A stretch of DNA of 64,000 nt from Ligustrum vulgare (Eukaryota; Streptophyta; Magnoliopsida; Lamiales; Oleaceae). Under the pieces are notes generated by a model. It was given only the letters and a program-made list of their open reading frames with translations. It was not told the DNA's origin and searched no databases. Location: positions 496,001 through 560,000 of the forward strand of contig OY743177.1 of assembly GCA_963555705.1 (NCBI GenBank), written 5' to 3'. The translations under genes were made by a program, and so were the position numbers. Positions 22,201 to 32,702 of the stretch are shown in pieces (positions within the stretch are counted from its first letter, which is position 1; each line of letters opens with the position of its first letter).

Positions 22201-22754
22201 GTTCATCTATTTTTGAAGGCCCAAATATTATGATGTCCCATAAAATAGGCCCCTTGGTAAGGAGTTACACAACTTGGCAAATGGGTCAAGCAACTCGAGC
22301 GTTTGGCTTGGTCCATGAGCCGCTTGGACTCGTCTTGAGATGAGTTCGATATTCAAAACGGTGAGCCGAAGGATCTCTGCTCATGAACTGAGCCCATGAG
22401 CAACTCGTGTTGCTTTGTTAAAAAAAATGAGGGCTCGTGGCCTAAATCGGCTCAACCCAAGAGTAATGAATTCAAGGCCCTTGAGTAATGAGCCAAGCAC
22501 GAGGGGTCAAGGAAAGAGTTGATGCCATCTCTACAATAATTAAATATTTGATGGCAAGAGATTTATACATTTTCATCTCTGTGAAATAAGCATCACTAAG
22601 CCTCTGTTCGGATAAAAAAAGGTAGTTTACAAATCAATTTTTTACAATTTCTAGGTAAGATGTGTGATTAAAAATTGGAGAGAGAAAAGATGTGTATTTA
22701 AAAAGTGGTTTGAGAAATTGTGTAGAGTATAAATTGACTTATAAATTTTAATAA
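22201..22754. other. Intergenic, with a dispersed short repeat
   Basis: No gene is seen. A stretch at about 22660-22735 (AAAATTGGAGAGAGAAAAGA and following) resembles sequences near 57420-57480 and 57590-57660. That suggests a small dispersed repeat family. Confidence 0.4.
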
Positions 22755-22763
22755 TTTGAAGTA

Positions 22764-24417
22764 GGGTAATTATATTACCACAACATTTTTTATTTATCAC
22801 ACCACATGGTAAATACACTACACTTAAAACATTTTTTTTATACACACACCACTAATAATTGACAAATATAATCCCCACCATCATATTTCTTTTTACACGG
22901 TACACCACCTAATGAGAACAATTTACAACGCAAAATCATCCACTTCTGAGTTCTGCCTCCTTTGATTTCATCCAGAGGTCAGTCTCTCCTCTTCAGGTAT
23001 AGCATCGAGCTCCATCACAAAGTCATCTACCACGGAATTTAGGTCAGATTCAGTTCCATCTACCTCGATTCAGCTCAATTTCAAGTACATTTTGCTTATT
23101 CTCTAATTCAACGGCTTTCAGGTTTTGCGTCATCACTTCCATCTACCTCGATTCAGCTCAATTTCAGGTTCGTTTTGCTCATTCTCTAATTCAACAGCTT
23201 TGAGGTTTCGCGTCGGTAGGTTCACGAACTGCATACGATTTGTACTTATGGTTAGATATTGTAATTCACATATGCTTGATACATACTTGATCTGTGGTAA
23301 ACTGTTGTGTATAATCAAACACATTGAATTCCTCCTCGTTGGCCTGACATTTAAACAAACAAAGACATTACTAATGTTCTAAAAAAGGACATTACTAATC
23401 TACAGATTTCATTTGGTTAATATTTAGTAGTGGTTTCTTGTTGGTTGATTGAATAACTATCTTTTTGGTTAATATTTAGTGTCGATTTCTTCTGTTTGCT
23501 TATTGATGGATTTGCTTGTTGATTAGAATTTTTATTGCTGTTCTTTTTAGGTACTTAAAAGAGATAGAGTATTTATATTGGACAAAGTCGAGTATAGCTC
23601 ATTTGAACTTGTTATTACAGTCCATTTCAATTTGAAATTATGTTGAAATTGTACAAATTTAGTTTAATTAATTGTCATTGATATTCATTGTAATTAATTG
23701 TCATTGATTTTCAGAATGTTGGCTTCACAGAATGGCGTTTTCAAATGTACAGGTTTTAGGTTTGTTAATTATGATTGATTTTCATCATAAAATATCAGGA
23801 AGATTAGTTATGAACTTGATTAATTATCAATCAATTTGATTCACACAATTTTCTTCTGTGAAGTCCCGCCTGCCAATTAGGCTAATTGGTTCGCATAATT
23901 TAATCCCAATTGCAAAAAGTGTAAACAACTTAGGACTCATTTCAGATTTTGGACATAGGGCGGCTGACTGGTAATTGGCACTGGAAAAACTTCAGATTTC
24001 TTTCTTGTATGGTAGAGAATAAAAATCACGTGGAAATCGTATGAGAAATTCAATTCCGGTACACTAAAAATTGTTTACTTACCTGAAGTTGAGATTCTGT
24101 TAATGGCTGAGAGTCATTATTTGAGAAATCGTACGGAATTATTGTACCGGTATCCATTCTCAATAACTTGGTATTGAAAAGCAAAAATAAAAAATATAAA
24201 GAAGAACAAGATGATTTAGAAATTAAAACTATGGAGAAGAGATGAAAGAGAAAAAAAGAAAAGAAGTTTATTTGATAGATGGTAGTGTACATATAAATTG
24301 GGGAGGAAAAATTAAAAGGCTATTTACGTAATTTTATTTATGATTATTTTAATAAATAAATTAAATATTTAAAATGTGGTGTTAAAAATAAGTTTTGCGG
24401 TGGCAATATAGCCACCC
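22764..24417. mobile_element. Non-autonomous Mutator-like element (MULE, 1.65 kb)
   Basis: A perfect 9-bp target-site duplication TTTGAAGTA (22755-22763 and 24418-24426) flanks the element. Its ends form an imperfect inverted repeat of about 50 bases: GGGTAATTATATTACCAC on the left, GGGTGGCTATATTGCCAC read inward from the right. A 9-bp TSD with long terminal repeats is diagnostic of Mutator-type transposons. The interior encodes no transposase. It contains a tandem duplication of about 70-85 bases (about 23053-23124 and 23139-23211), rich in CTCGATTCAGCTCAATTTCA. A related copy lies at 35140-36203. Confidence 0.8.
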
Positions 24418-24426
24418 TTTGAAGTA

Positions 24427-24793
24427 AAATGAATCTTATCTACTGTTTTGCGGCTGGGTTTAAATCAAGAAGGCATGATTAGAGCACAAAAGTAATATTG
24501 TCAAATTGCACAATTTTTCAAAGCATTTTTAACCATATGCATTTTCTATCTTCAATTTTTAAATCCACATTTTACCTAAAAAAAACTCTAATAAACCAAT
24601 TTAAATGCTCTATTCAGCCGCCGAATAGTACCTTAGCTACTTACTTTAAGCCTCAACACTTTAAGAAGAGATCAATCAATCTTTGCAGTTCGATATAGAC
24701 ATAGGTATCCGATTGTGAACTGGATTTAATTTCTATCTGAAGTATGGCCTATTTTACTAATTAATAATTCTTCATTGAATAAAAACATGATAT
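24427..24793. other. Intergenic AT-rich spacer
   Basis: I see no supported gene or repeat between the MULE and the MITE. Confidence 0.4.
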
Positions 24794-24796
24794 TTA

Positions 24797-24959
24797 GAGT
24801 CTATTTGGTGTATGAGATTCTACGGAAAATTTAGGTTTTTGAGAGAATGCGTTATTAAAAAAAGGTTGAAAATGTGAAAATTGTGAGTCCTATAAAGATA
24901 CGTGGTTAAAAATAAGTTTTGAAGGAAACTTTTCAAAAAATTCAGGACCAAACAGGGGC
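24797..24959. mobile_element. PIF/Harbinger-type MITE (163 bp)
   Basis: TTA occurs on both sides (24794-24796 and 24960-24962). The ends are inverted repeats with mismatches (GAGTCTATTTGGTGTA against GCCCCTGTTTGGTCCT). The size and TSD fit Tourist-like MITEs. The divergence of the ends makes this less certain than the element at 54111-54246. Confidence 0.5.
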
Positions 24960-25124
24960 TTAATGATTGAAATGCCACTTCCCATTAAGATTTAAAATGC
25001 AATAATAAAATTTGTAAATGTGTTTTAAGTTGTGCATCACAAAAAGAGTTCTCGAGACATGTTCAATTTGCTATTTGTCCTGTAGTATTTTATCCATGTA
25101 TTCTTGTGGCTTACACACTACAAT

Positions 25125-25142
25125 TTTATTTATTTATTTATT

Positions 25143-25211
<69 letters not shown>

Positions 25212-25212
25212 A
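25125..25212. repeat. TTTA/TTA microsatellite
   Basis: About seven TTTA units are followed by about twenty TTA/ATT units. Any long leucine-run frame here is a repeat artefact. Confidence 0.95.
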
Positions 25213-25330
25213 AGAGGGATCATAGGGGAGGATTGAGGAAGGAGGGAGTAGGATTTGAACCTGAGATCGAATAGGAAAGTTTAAGCACATAGTTATTGCG
25301 ACATGCTCACGAATCCTCTCACTATATTTT
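25125..25330 (-). mobile_element. tRNA-derived SINE candidate with microsatellite tail
   Basis: On the minus strand a pol III B box GGTTCAAATCC (25261-25251) sits in a body of about 110 bases. A long (TAA)n/(TAAA)n tail (25212-25125) follows. The tail position and the perfect B box fit a plant SINE whose 3' tail expanded. I see no clear A box, and the TSD is not defined. Confidence 0.45.
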
Positions 25331-25392
25331 ATGAATCCTTAACACACAATTGTTGGCTGGCTTGGCGTGCAGGGCGAATGAGATGAGTAGGG

Positions 25393-26127
25393 TGTTATGA
25401 AAATGTTGTTCAAATATATAAATAAAGTTGAAAAAGTGCGAGAACCGGTCCAAAATATAAGGAACCGGTCCAAAAAGTGCAAAAACCGGACCAAATACAA
25501 CTAAAGGGACTAAATGGTTCGGACCGGACCTAAAGGTCCGGCCAAAATGAAGAATCACGCGATCGCGTGGTTGATGGTCCGGCGATCGCGTGGTTAAGTG
25601 ATAATGGTCACTGCATGTTTTTTCGAGGCATCGCGCGATCGCGTGGCCTAAAAATTTGACCGTTGGAGAATTTTTTCAGAATTTCTCATGCACATTTTCA
25701 ACTATTTTTGGCACTCTTTCATGAAGAGTTGCATGAACAACGAAAGGGATGATATAATTCTATAAATAGGTATAGAATTCATGGTTTTGAATACCTTTTG
25801 ATCAATATACTTTCAATAGTGATTATCATCCAAAAGTCTTGAATTTTATACTTAGAATCATCAAATTTGCTCTTCTTGTTCCTATTTCTCCAAGTTTATC
25901 AATTGTGCTATTTGATACTTGGTTTGAGGCTTGAAATCCGCTAAAGCAATTTGTTTGGAGGCCCTTTAGCATTCTCATTTCGAGAGGACGCAAATTTCGC
26001 TTTTAGGACAGCATTCTTTGCGATTCAAGTCAATTTGCAATATTTTGATTTCTTCTTGATTCTTTGTTTCAAGTTTTGTGTTAACTTCATTATAGCATAT
26101 TTATTTGAGAAAGGAAATTTCTCAACA
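25393..26127 (+). repeat. Copia 5' LTR (735 bp)
   Basis: It has a TATA box TATAAATA at 25761-25768. Palindromic GCGATCGC sites lie upstream, including the perfect 14-bp CACGCGATCGCGTG at 25556-25569. Several ACCGGTCC-type repeats lie near 25445-25500. Confidence 0.93.
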
Positions 26128-26129
26128 TT

Positions 26130-26144
26130 CTAAAAGCGAAATTT
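26130..26144 (+). other. Candidate primer site complementary to the element's own LTR
   Basis: CTAAAAGCGAAATTT lies two bases after the LTR end. It is the exact reverse complement of AAATTTCGCTTTTAG at 25992-26006 in the LTR. The position is that of a primer-binding site, yet it matches no TGG-starting tRNA site. It is a candidate for self-priming or for a structural hairpin. Confidence 0.5.
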
Positions 26145-26152
26145 TTTCTGTG

Positions 26153-29100
26153 ATGGCAACCGAAGGAGACACAACCATGGCTACAATCAAGTTGATGAAT
26201 CAAGATGTAGTTCGCTTGGATCGTTTTGATGGTACCAACTTCACAAGGTGGCAAGACAAAATTAAGTTCCTATTAACGGCGCTGAAAATCTTCTACATCC
26301 TTGATCCCAATTTGGAAGACTTGCCCGAACCGTCCGATAAAGATACCGAACAAGCAAGGATTGATCGAAAGAAGCGAGAAGAAGACGAACTTATTTGTCG
26401 TGGTCATATCTTGAATGCACTTTCGGATCGTCTCTACGACTTGTACACCAACACTAAATCTGGAAAAGAGATTTGGAATGCACTTGAAAACAAGTACAAG
26501 GCCGAAGAGGAAGGAACTACAAAATTCCTTATAACAAGGTACTTTGATTTTAATTTTTTGTAAAATGTTCCCCTATTACCCCAAGTTCATGAATTGCAAG
26601 TGATTGTCAATAAATTAAAAGCGGTGAAGATAGAACTTCCGGAATCATTTCAAGTAGGAGCAATTATTGCTAAATTGCCTTCTACTTGGAGAGGATATAG
26701 GAAGAAAATTCTTCACAACTCCGAAGACTTTTCAATGGAGCAAATTCAAAAACATCTCCGAATTGAGGAAGAGTCGAGGGCAAGAGATGGGATTGAACAT
26801 TCCCATGTTGGTACTTCTAAAGCCAATGCCTTGGAGAACAACAAAGTGACCAAAGTAAACAAGAGAAAGTTTACTAGTAACAACAACAACAAATTCAAAA
26901 AGAAGCCCAAGGGAGAATGCTTTGTATGTGAAAAATTTGGCCACTTTGCGAAAGATTGCCGACATAAAAAACAAAGCAATTTTGGAGGCAAGGTTAATTC
27001 CATTGACAAGAATGAAATTATTGCTACTATAAGCGAAGTGAATTCTGTCAAAGGAAAAATTCCGGGATGGTGGTATGATACATGCTCCACCGTTCATGTT
27101 TGCTATGACAAGTCCCTATACAAAACCTATCAAGAGATTGATGATGGTCAACAAATTCAAATGGGAAATGAACATTGTTCGAAAGTCATAGGCAAAGGGA
27201 ATGTTGATCTTCAATTCACATCCGGAAAGGTTGTAACTCTTACAAATGTCTTACATGTGCTGGATATGAATAGAAACCTTGTAAGTGGTGATTTGTTAGG
27301 AAAACCGGGCGTGAAATGTATTTTTGAGTCGGGAAAACTTGTATTGTCCCGAAATGGTTTCTTTGTTGGTAAAGGCTATTCCACTAATGGAATGGTCAAA
27401 TTGTGTACTATTGACAATGCAATTAATAAAATAAATTCTTCTTACTTTGTGTGTTCTTTAGATTTATGGTATGATAGATTAGGACATGTTGGATATTCTA
27501 CTTTGCATAGAATGATTAGAAATGGCATGCTATCTTGTGATTTTACAAAGTATGAAAAATGTGAAATTTGCACTAAGTCCAAAATGATTAAAAAACCTTT
27601 TCAAAGTGTAGAAAGATCATCTAATATTCTTGACTTAGTTCATACCGACATTTGTGAACTTAATGGCATGTTAACTAGGGGTGGTAATAAATATTTTATC
27701 ACTTTCATTGATGATCATTCTAGATTTTGTTATGTTTATCTAATGAAACATAAAAATGAGGCTTTTCATATGTTTAAAGCATATAAAAATGAAGTAGAAA
27801 ATCAAAAGGATAAAAGGATTAAAATTCTTAGAAGTGATAGAGGCGGTGAATACTTTTCTAAAGAATTTGATATCTTTTGTGAAGAACATGGTATTTTACA
27901 CCAATGTAGTGCACCTAGAACACCAGAACAAAATGGCCTGGCGAAAAGGAAAAATAGAACCTTAGTTGAGATGATAAATGCTATGCTAACAAGGTCTAAA
28001 TTTCCTAATTACTTATGGGGTGAGGCATTACTTACCGCGTGTCATATACATAATAGAATTCCTTCTAAGAAACTTAAAGTTTCACCTTATGAATTGTGGA
28101 AAGGTCGGAAGCCTAACATTGGATATTTTAAAGTGTGGGGGTGTTTGACTTATTATAAAAACACCAATCCTAGTAGGACAAAACTAGGACCAAGAGGGAT
28201 CAATAATGCTTTTGTTGGATATGCTATAAATAGTAAAGCATATAGGCTACTTGATCTAATATTCAATGTGATTATAGAATCACGAGATGTGGAATTTTTT
28301 GAGAATTCATTAAGCGTTGATGATATTCCTCAAAATTCAATAGAAATTCAAAATGAATTTCCGGCTTCTAAATCACTAGAAACATCTACCCAAGATGTAA
28401 TTGAGACTAGTGAAACTCGAAGAAGCAAGCGTTCTCGTAAAGAGAAGGTAGTAGGACATGATGAGATTGATTCTCAAAGGATCTCCTTTTACTTGGTTGA
28501 AGCAAGTAAGGAAGATATAGTAAGAACAATTCCATATGTTCTTCAAATTGATAGTGATCCTAAAACCTATAAAGAAGCAATGACTTCTAGAGATAGCACA
28601 TTTTGGAAGGATGCTATCAATGATGAAATGGACTCTATAACGTCCAACAATACTTTGAAGATTGTTGATTTACCGGCTGGATCAAAATCCATTGGTTGCA
28701 AGTGGGTATTTCGAAGGAAATACAATACCGATGGTTCGATCCAAACCTATAAAGTAAGATTAGTTGCTAAAGGTTTTCGACAAAAGGAAGGAATTGATTA
28801 TTTTGACACTTATGCACCGGTGGCTAGGATCACTACTATTAGAATACTATTTGCACTATCGTCTATATTTGATTTACATGTACATCAAATGGATGTGAAG
28901 ACTGCATTTTTAAATGGAGAACTAGATGAAGAAGTTTACATAGAACAACCGGAAGGTTTTGTTCTTCCGGGTAATGAAAATAAAGTTTGTAAACTTATTA
29001 AATCGCTATATGGTTTAAAACAAGCTCCTAAAAAATGGCATGAGAAATTTGATAATGCAATTATGTCTTTTGGTTTTTCACATAATGTGGTAGATAAATG

Positions 29101-30097
29101 TATATATATTAAAAGTTGTGATAAACTTGTTACATTTGTGTGTTTGTATGTGGATGACATGTTGATTATAAGTAATCACATGAATGGCATAAAAGAAACG
29201 AAGATGTTTCTATCGTCAACATTCAATATGAAAGATCTTGGTCAAGTGGATACCATATTGGGTATAAAAGTGATCAAGAATGAGTTGGGGTATGCATTAA
29301 CCCAATCACATTATATAGAGAATGTGATTGAAAAGTTCAAACATTTGAACATTAAAGAGGCAAATACTCCATTTGATTCAAGTACTAAACTTGTAAAGAA
29401 TGTTGAAAGGGCTATTGGACAACTCGAATATTCGAGTGCAATTGGAAGTCTAATATATGCAGTTCAATGCACGAGACCGGATATTGCATTTGCCGTGAGT
29501 AAACTTAGTAGGTTTACTAGCAATCCAAGTGTTGAGCATTGGAAAGCGATTGGAAGAGTTCTTGGTTATCTAAAGAGAACTAAAAACCTTGGACTTCAAT
29601 ATTCTAAGTTTCCAGCAATATTAGAAGGATATACCGACGCAAGTTGGATATCAAATGCTGGAGAAAATAAATCAACCTCGGGATGGTTGTTTACACTTGG
29701 AGGTGGTGTTGTTTCTTGGAGATCAAAGAAACAAACAATTATAACACATTCCACTATGGAATCCGAGTTTGTTGCATTAGCCGAAACTGGAAAGGAAGCA
29801 GAATGGCTTAAGGATCTTCTTTATGAAATTCCACTAGATACGAAGAATGAATCTTCAATATCTATACTATGCGATAGTCAAGCCACTCTAGCAAGTGCTT
29901 ATAATGAAGTCTATAACGGAAAGTCAAGACATATGAGTCTTAGACATGATTATATAAGAAAATTAATAAAGAATGGAGTAATATCACTTACCTATGTGAG
30001 GTCAAGTGAAAATTTGGCTGATCCATTCACAAAACCACTTACCAAAGAGTTAGTAAGACAAACATCGAGTAGGATGGGGCTAAAACTCCTATTATAA
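26153..30097 (+). pseudogene. Copia gag-pol polyprotein with one nonsense codon
   Basis: ATG at 26153 starts MATEGDTTMATIKLMNQDVV. The gag region is cut by TAA at 26561-26563 (codon 137). The same frame then stays open to 30097, about 1,314 residues in all. The order is gag, CCHC knuckle ([14 protein letters not shown]), protease, integrase (HVG/H/C/C motif, then [15 protein letters not shown] and PEQNG), RT ([20 protein letters not shown]) and RNase H ([27 protein letters not shown]). The protease active site reads DTC instead of DTG (codon TGC near 27082), which should weaken or abolish cleavage. The stop and the DTC are the only obvious lesions, so the element may still be mobilised by helper proteins. 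Confidence 0.93.
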
Positions 30098-30655
30098 ATT
30101 CACCAATGACGGAAACCCTACCTGTCATTACGAAATGAGTAATTCACGGGTTCAAAGGGTAACAACAAGTCATTCGATAAGTGAATTGTTGCAGCACTTA
30201 GAAAATTATTTTAAGGCCCTATCCTAAGGATATAAGTGCTGGGTAACTGTTTGGAGGGTTGAACAAATCTTAAAGAAATTCAGTACTTAGTACAAGTGTT
30301 TTTAAAAGTTACCAAGACACTGTAAGAATTTCTCCTATATGAACTTAGAAGTGGTGCCGCTTCAAGGAAAGTTTTGGAGTTACTTTCTGAAAAGTTCATG
30401 AATTCGGATGGGCGCAAGGCCATTAACGCGTCAAAGTAAATTTTGTGGAACGTATTGAGCCAGAATGTTCACGTGTGCAATATCACCGGTAATGTCATAA
30501 GGGATAACTGGTTCAAAGCCAAGGCTACCTGGGATCTCGATATTACTTTGCAATATTAGCACTAATATAAGGTTAAAATCGAAAGATACCTTGTTTTATG
30601 CGTGACATTGTTTATGATTCTAAGTTGAGTTCATATATTTGAACAAGTGGGGGAT
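30098..30655 (+). other. Copia 3' untranslated region and polypurine tract
   Basis: About 560 noncoding bases follow the pol stop. The segment ends with AACAAGTGGGGGAT (about 30642-30655), the polypurine tract directly before the 3' LTR. Confidence 0.7.
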
Positions 30656-31371
30656 TGTTATGAAAATGTTGTTCAAATATATAAATAAAGTTGAAAAAGT
30701 GCGAGAACCGGTCCAAAATATAAGGAACCGGTCCAAAAAGTGCAAAAACCGGACCAAATACAACTAGACAGACTAAATGGTCCGGCCAAAATGAAGAACC
30801 ACGCGATCGCGTGGTTGATGGTCCGGCGATCGCGTGGTTAAGTGATAATGGTCACTGCATGTTTTTTCGAGGCATCGCGCGATCATGTGGCCTAAAAATT
30901 TGACCATTGGAGAATTTTTTCAGAATTTCTCATGCACCTTTTCAACTATTTTTGGCACTCTTTCGTGAAGAGTTGCATGAACAACGAAAGTGATGATAGA
31001 ATTCTATAAATAGGTATAGAATTCATGGTTTTGAATACCTTTTGATCAATATACTTTCAATAGTGATTATCATTCAAAAGTCTTGACTTTTATACTTAGA
31101 ATCATCAAATTTGCTCTTCTTGTTCCTATTTCTTCAAGTTTATCAATTGTGCTATTTGATACTTGGTTTGAGGCTTGAAATCCGCTAAAGCAATTTGTTT
31201 GGAGGCCCTTTAGCATTCTCATTTCGAGAGGACGCAAATTTCGCTTTTAGGACAGCATTCTTTGCGATTCAAGTCAATTTGAAATATTTTGATTTCTTCT
31301 TGATTCTTTATTTCAAGTTTTGTGTTAATTTCATTATAGCATATTTATTTGAGAAATGAAATTTCTCAACA
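30656..31371 (+). repeat. Copia 3' LTR (716 bp)
   Basis: It is a direct repeat of 25393-26127. It contains the perfect 20-bp palindrome AACCACGCGATCGCGTGGTT (30797-30816). Its third GCGATCGC site has become GCGATCATG, which looks like two CpG deaminations. Confidence 0.93.
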
Positions 31372-31376
31372 TAGGG

Positions 31377-32702
31377 CACGACCTCTTGTTAAACGAGCCA
31401 GCCGTGCCATTGCCACGGCCACCGATGACAAAAATATTTGTTCACAAAACAGTCAGTTTCTTGCCAACTACAACTCAAGTCTAATTAGAAGGTTTAAATC
31501 TCAAGAGACTCAGTCATGACACGAGGAAATCTTCTCTCCTTTATAAAGATTTTGGTCGTGTCCCTACCTGACCTAATACAAGGGTCCAAAGACAGCATGT
31601 CAATAGGTAGGGGGGAGAGGCCAACCTACACATGCATTTTGTCACAAACACAAACACATGTAACTTCATACTCTGACCAGACCAGACCAAACATAGCATA
31701 TATGGATGTGTTTGAGCCCATTATTTGAAAGAATATGTTTTGTAATAGTAATTTTTTTGGAGAATATGTGGTTAAAATATATATGATTTTTTTGAGTTTA
31801 TGTGAAAATTATTTTATTGGTAGAATAAATGGTTGAAAATGAGTATTAAAATAATTAATATCAAATAGTATACGGTATACCACATATCTTCCATTTATGG
31901 CTATTGCATTTTTTTCCCTCTTGTTCTGGTTTTCCTTTCTGTCAATGGCAAACTTTGAAGTTTATGTTCAATTTTGTTAACTTTTAATAATGTTTTAAAC
32001 CAAGAATTTGCACAAATTAATATTCTAGAGTTGATGCTTTTTTCTAATAATTTATATTATAGTGAAGAAGGTTAAAACTTGAGCTCATTATTGATGATGA
32101 GCAGATAGTGATAAACAACCACTTCATTTATTCAGTTGGTGGGGACAATGATTGGAAACCAAACACAGGTATATAGAAATTTCACAAAGAATCTTATTAA
32201 GAACGATCTTTGATAAATTTGATGTTACATTGCTTTCTTTTACTTTATATATACTAAGTGCTTTTAACTTTTACTATATGTTCCTCGATCGGGGCAAATT
32301 AATTGGAATCACAAGTGGGAATTTGACAAATTGGCGTTTTCTATCAAACAAAGCCATATAAAAAAGAATAAGAGGTGGCATCAATATCTATAATCTGAAG
32401 GACAAAAAACCATCCATTTAACATCAACAATATCCATGAAAAGAAGCAAAAGCTTGTACCATAAACACAAATTTTACAGCAACAAGGTATTAACATTAAC
32501 TAGAAACAAATGTTTTTGTTCCACATTAACACGCCAAAAAAAAAAAAAAAATCTGTCCACATTTCCAATCCAACAACAGAATTTTAATTAAATAAAAAAC
32601 ACCATAGACCCTCCCCAAATAAGTTAAATATAAATCAGAAAAAAAAAAAAAAAAAAAAAAGAATGTGAAGGAACAAAAGAAACACTTTTGTATTGTGAAT
32701 TT
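31377..32702. other. Spacer between the Copia element and the patellin gene
   Basis: No gene is seen. A stretch at about 31700-31880 has the AT-rich look of a decayed MITE. A-runs at about 32535-32550 and 32640-32660 lie just beyond the patellin stop on its 3' side, so the end of its 3' UTR is in this region. Confidence 0.4.

Larger units (their letters stand above)
25393..31371 (+). mobile_element. Ty1/Copia retrotransposon, nearly intact (6.0 kb)
   Basis: The LTRs at 25393-26127 and 30656-31371 start TGTTATGAAAATG and end CTCAACA. The TSD TAGGG (25388-25392 and 31372-31376) is perfect. One long frame encodes gag-protease-integrase-RT-RNase H, broken only by a single nonsense codon. The LTRs differ by an indel of about 20 bases near 25500 and by few substitutions, so the insertion looks young. 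There is no initiator-Met primer site after the 5' LTR; a self-complementary sequence lies there instead (26130-26144). Confidence 0.93.

Noticed and set aside
25018..25212. Frame ending in a long leucine run
   Set aside because: It is produced by the TTA microsatellite and has no other coding signal.
26732..27097. Minus-strand frames inside the Copia gag
   Set aside because: They are antisense shadows of the gag/zinc-knuckle region, which has clear homology on the plus strand.
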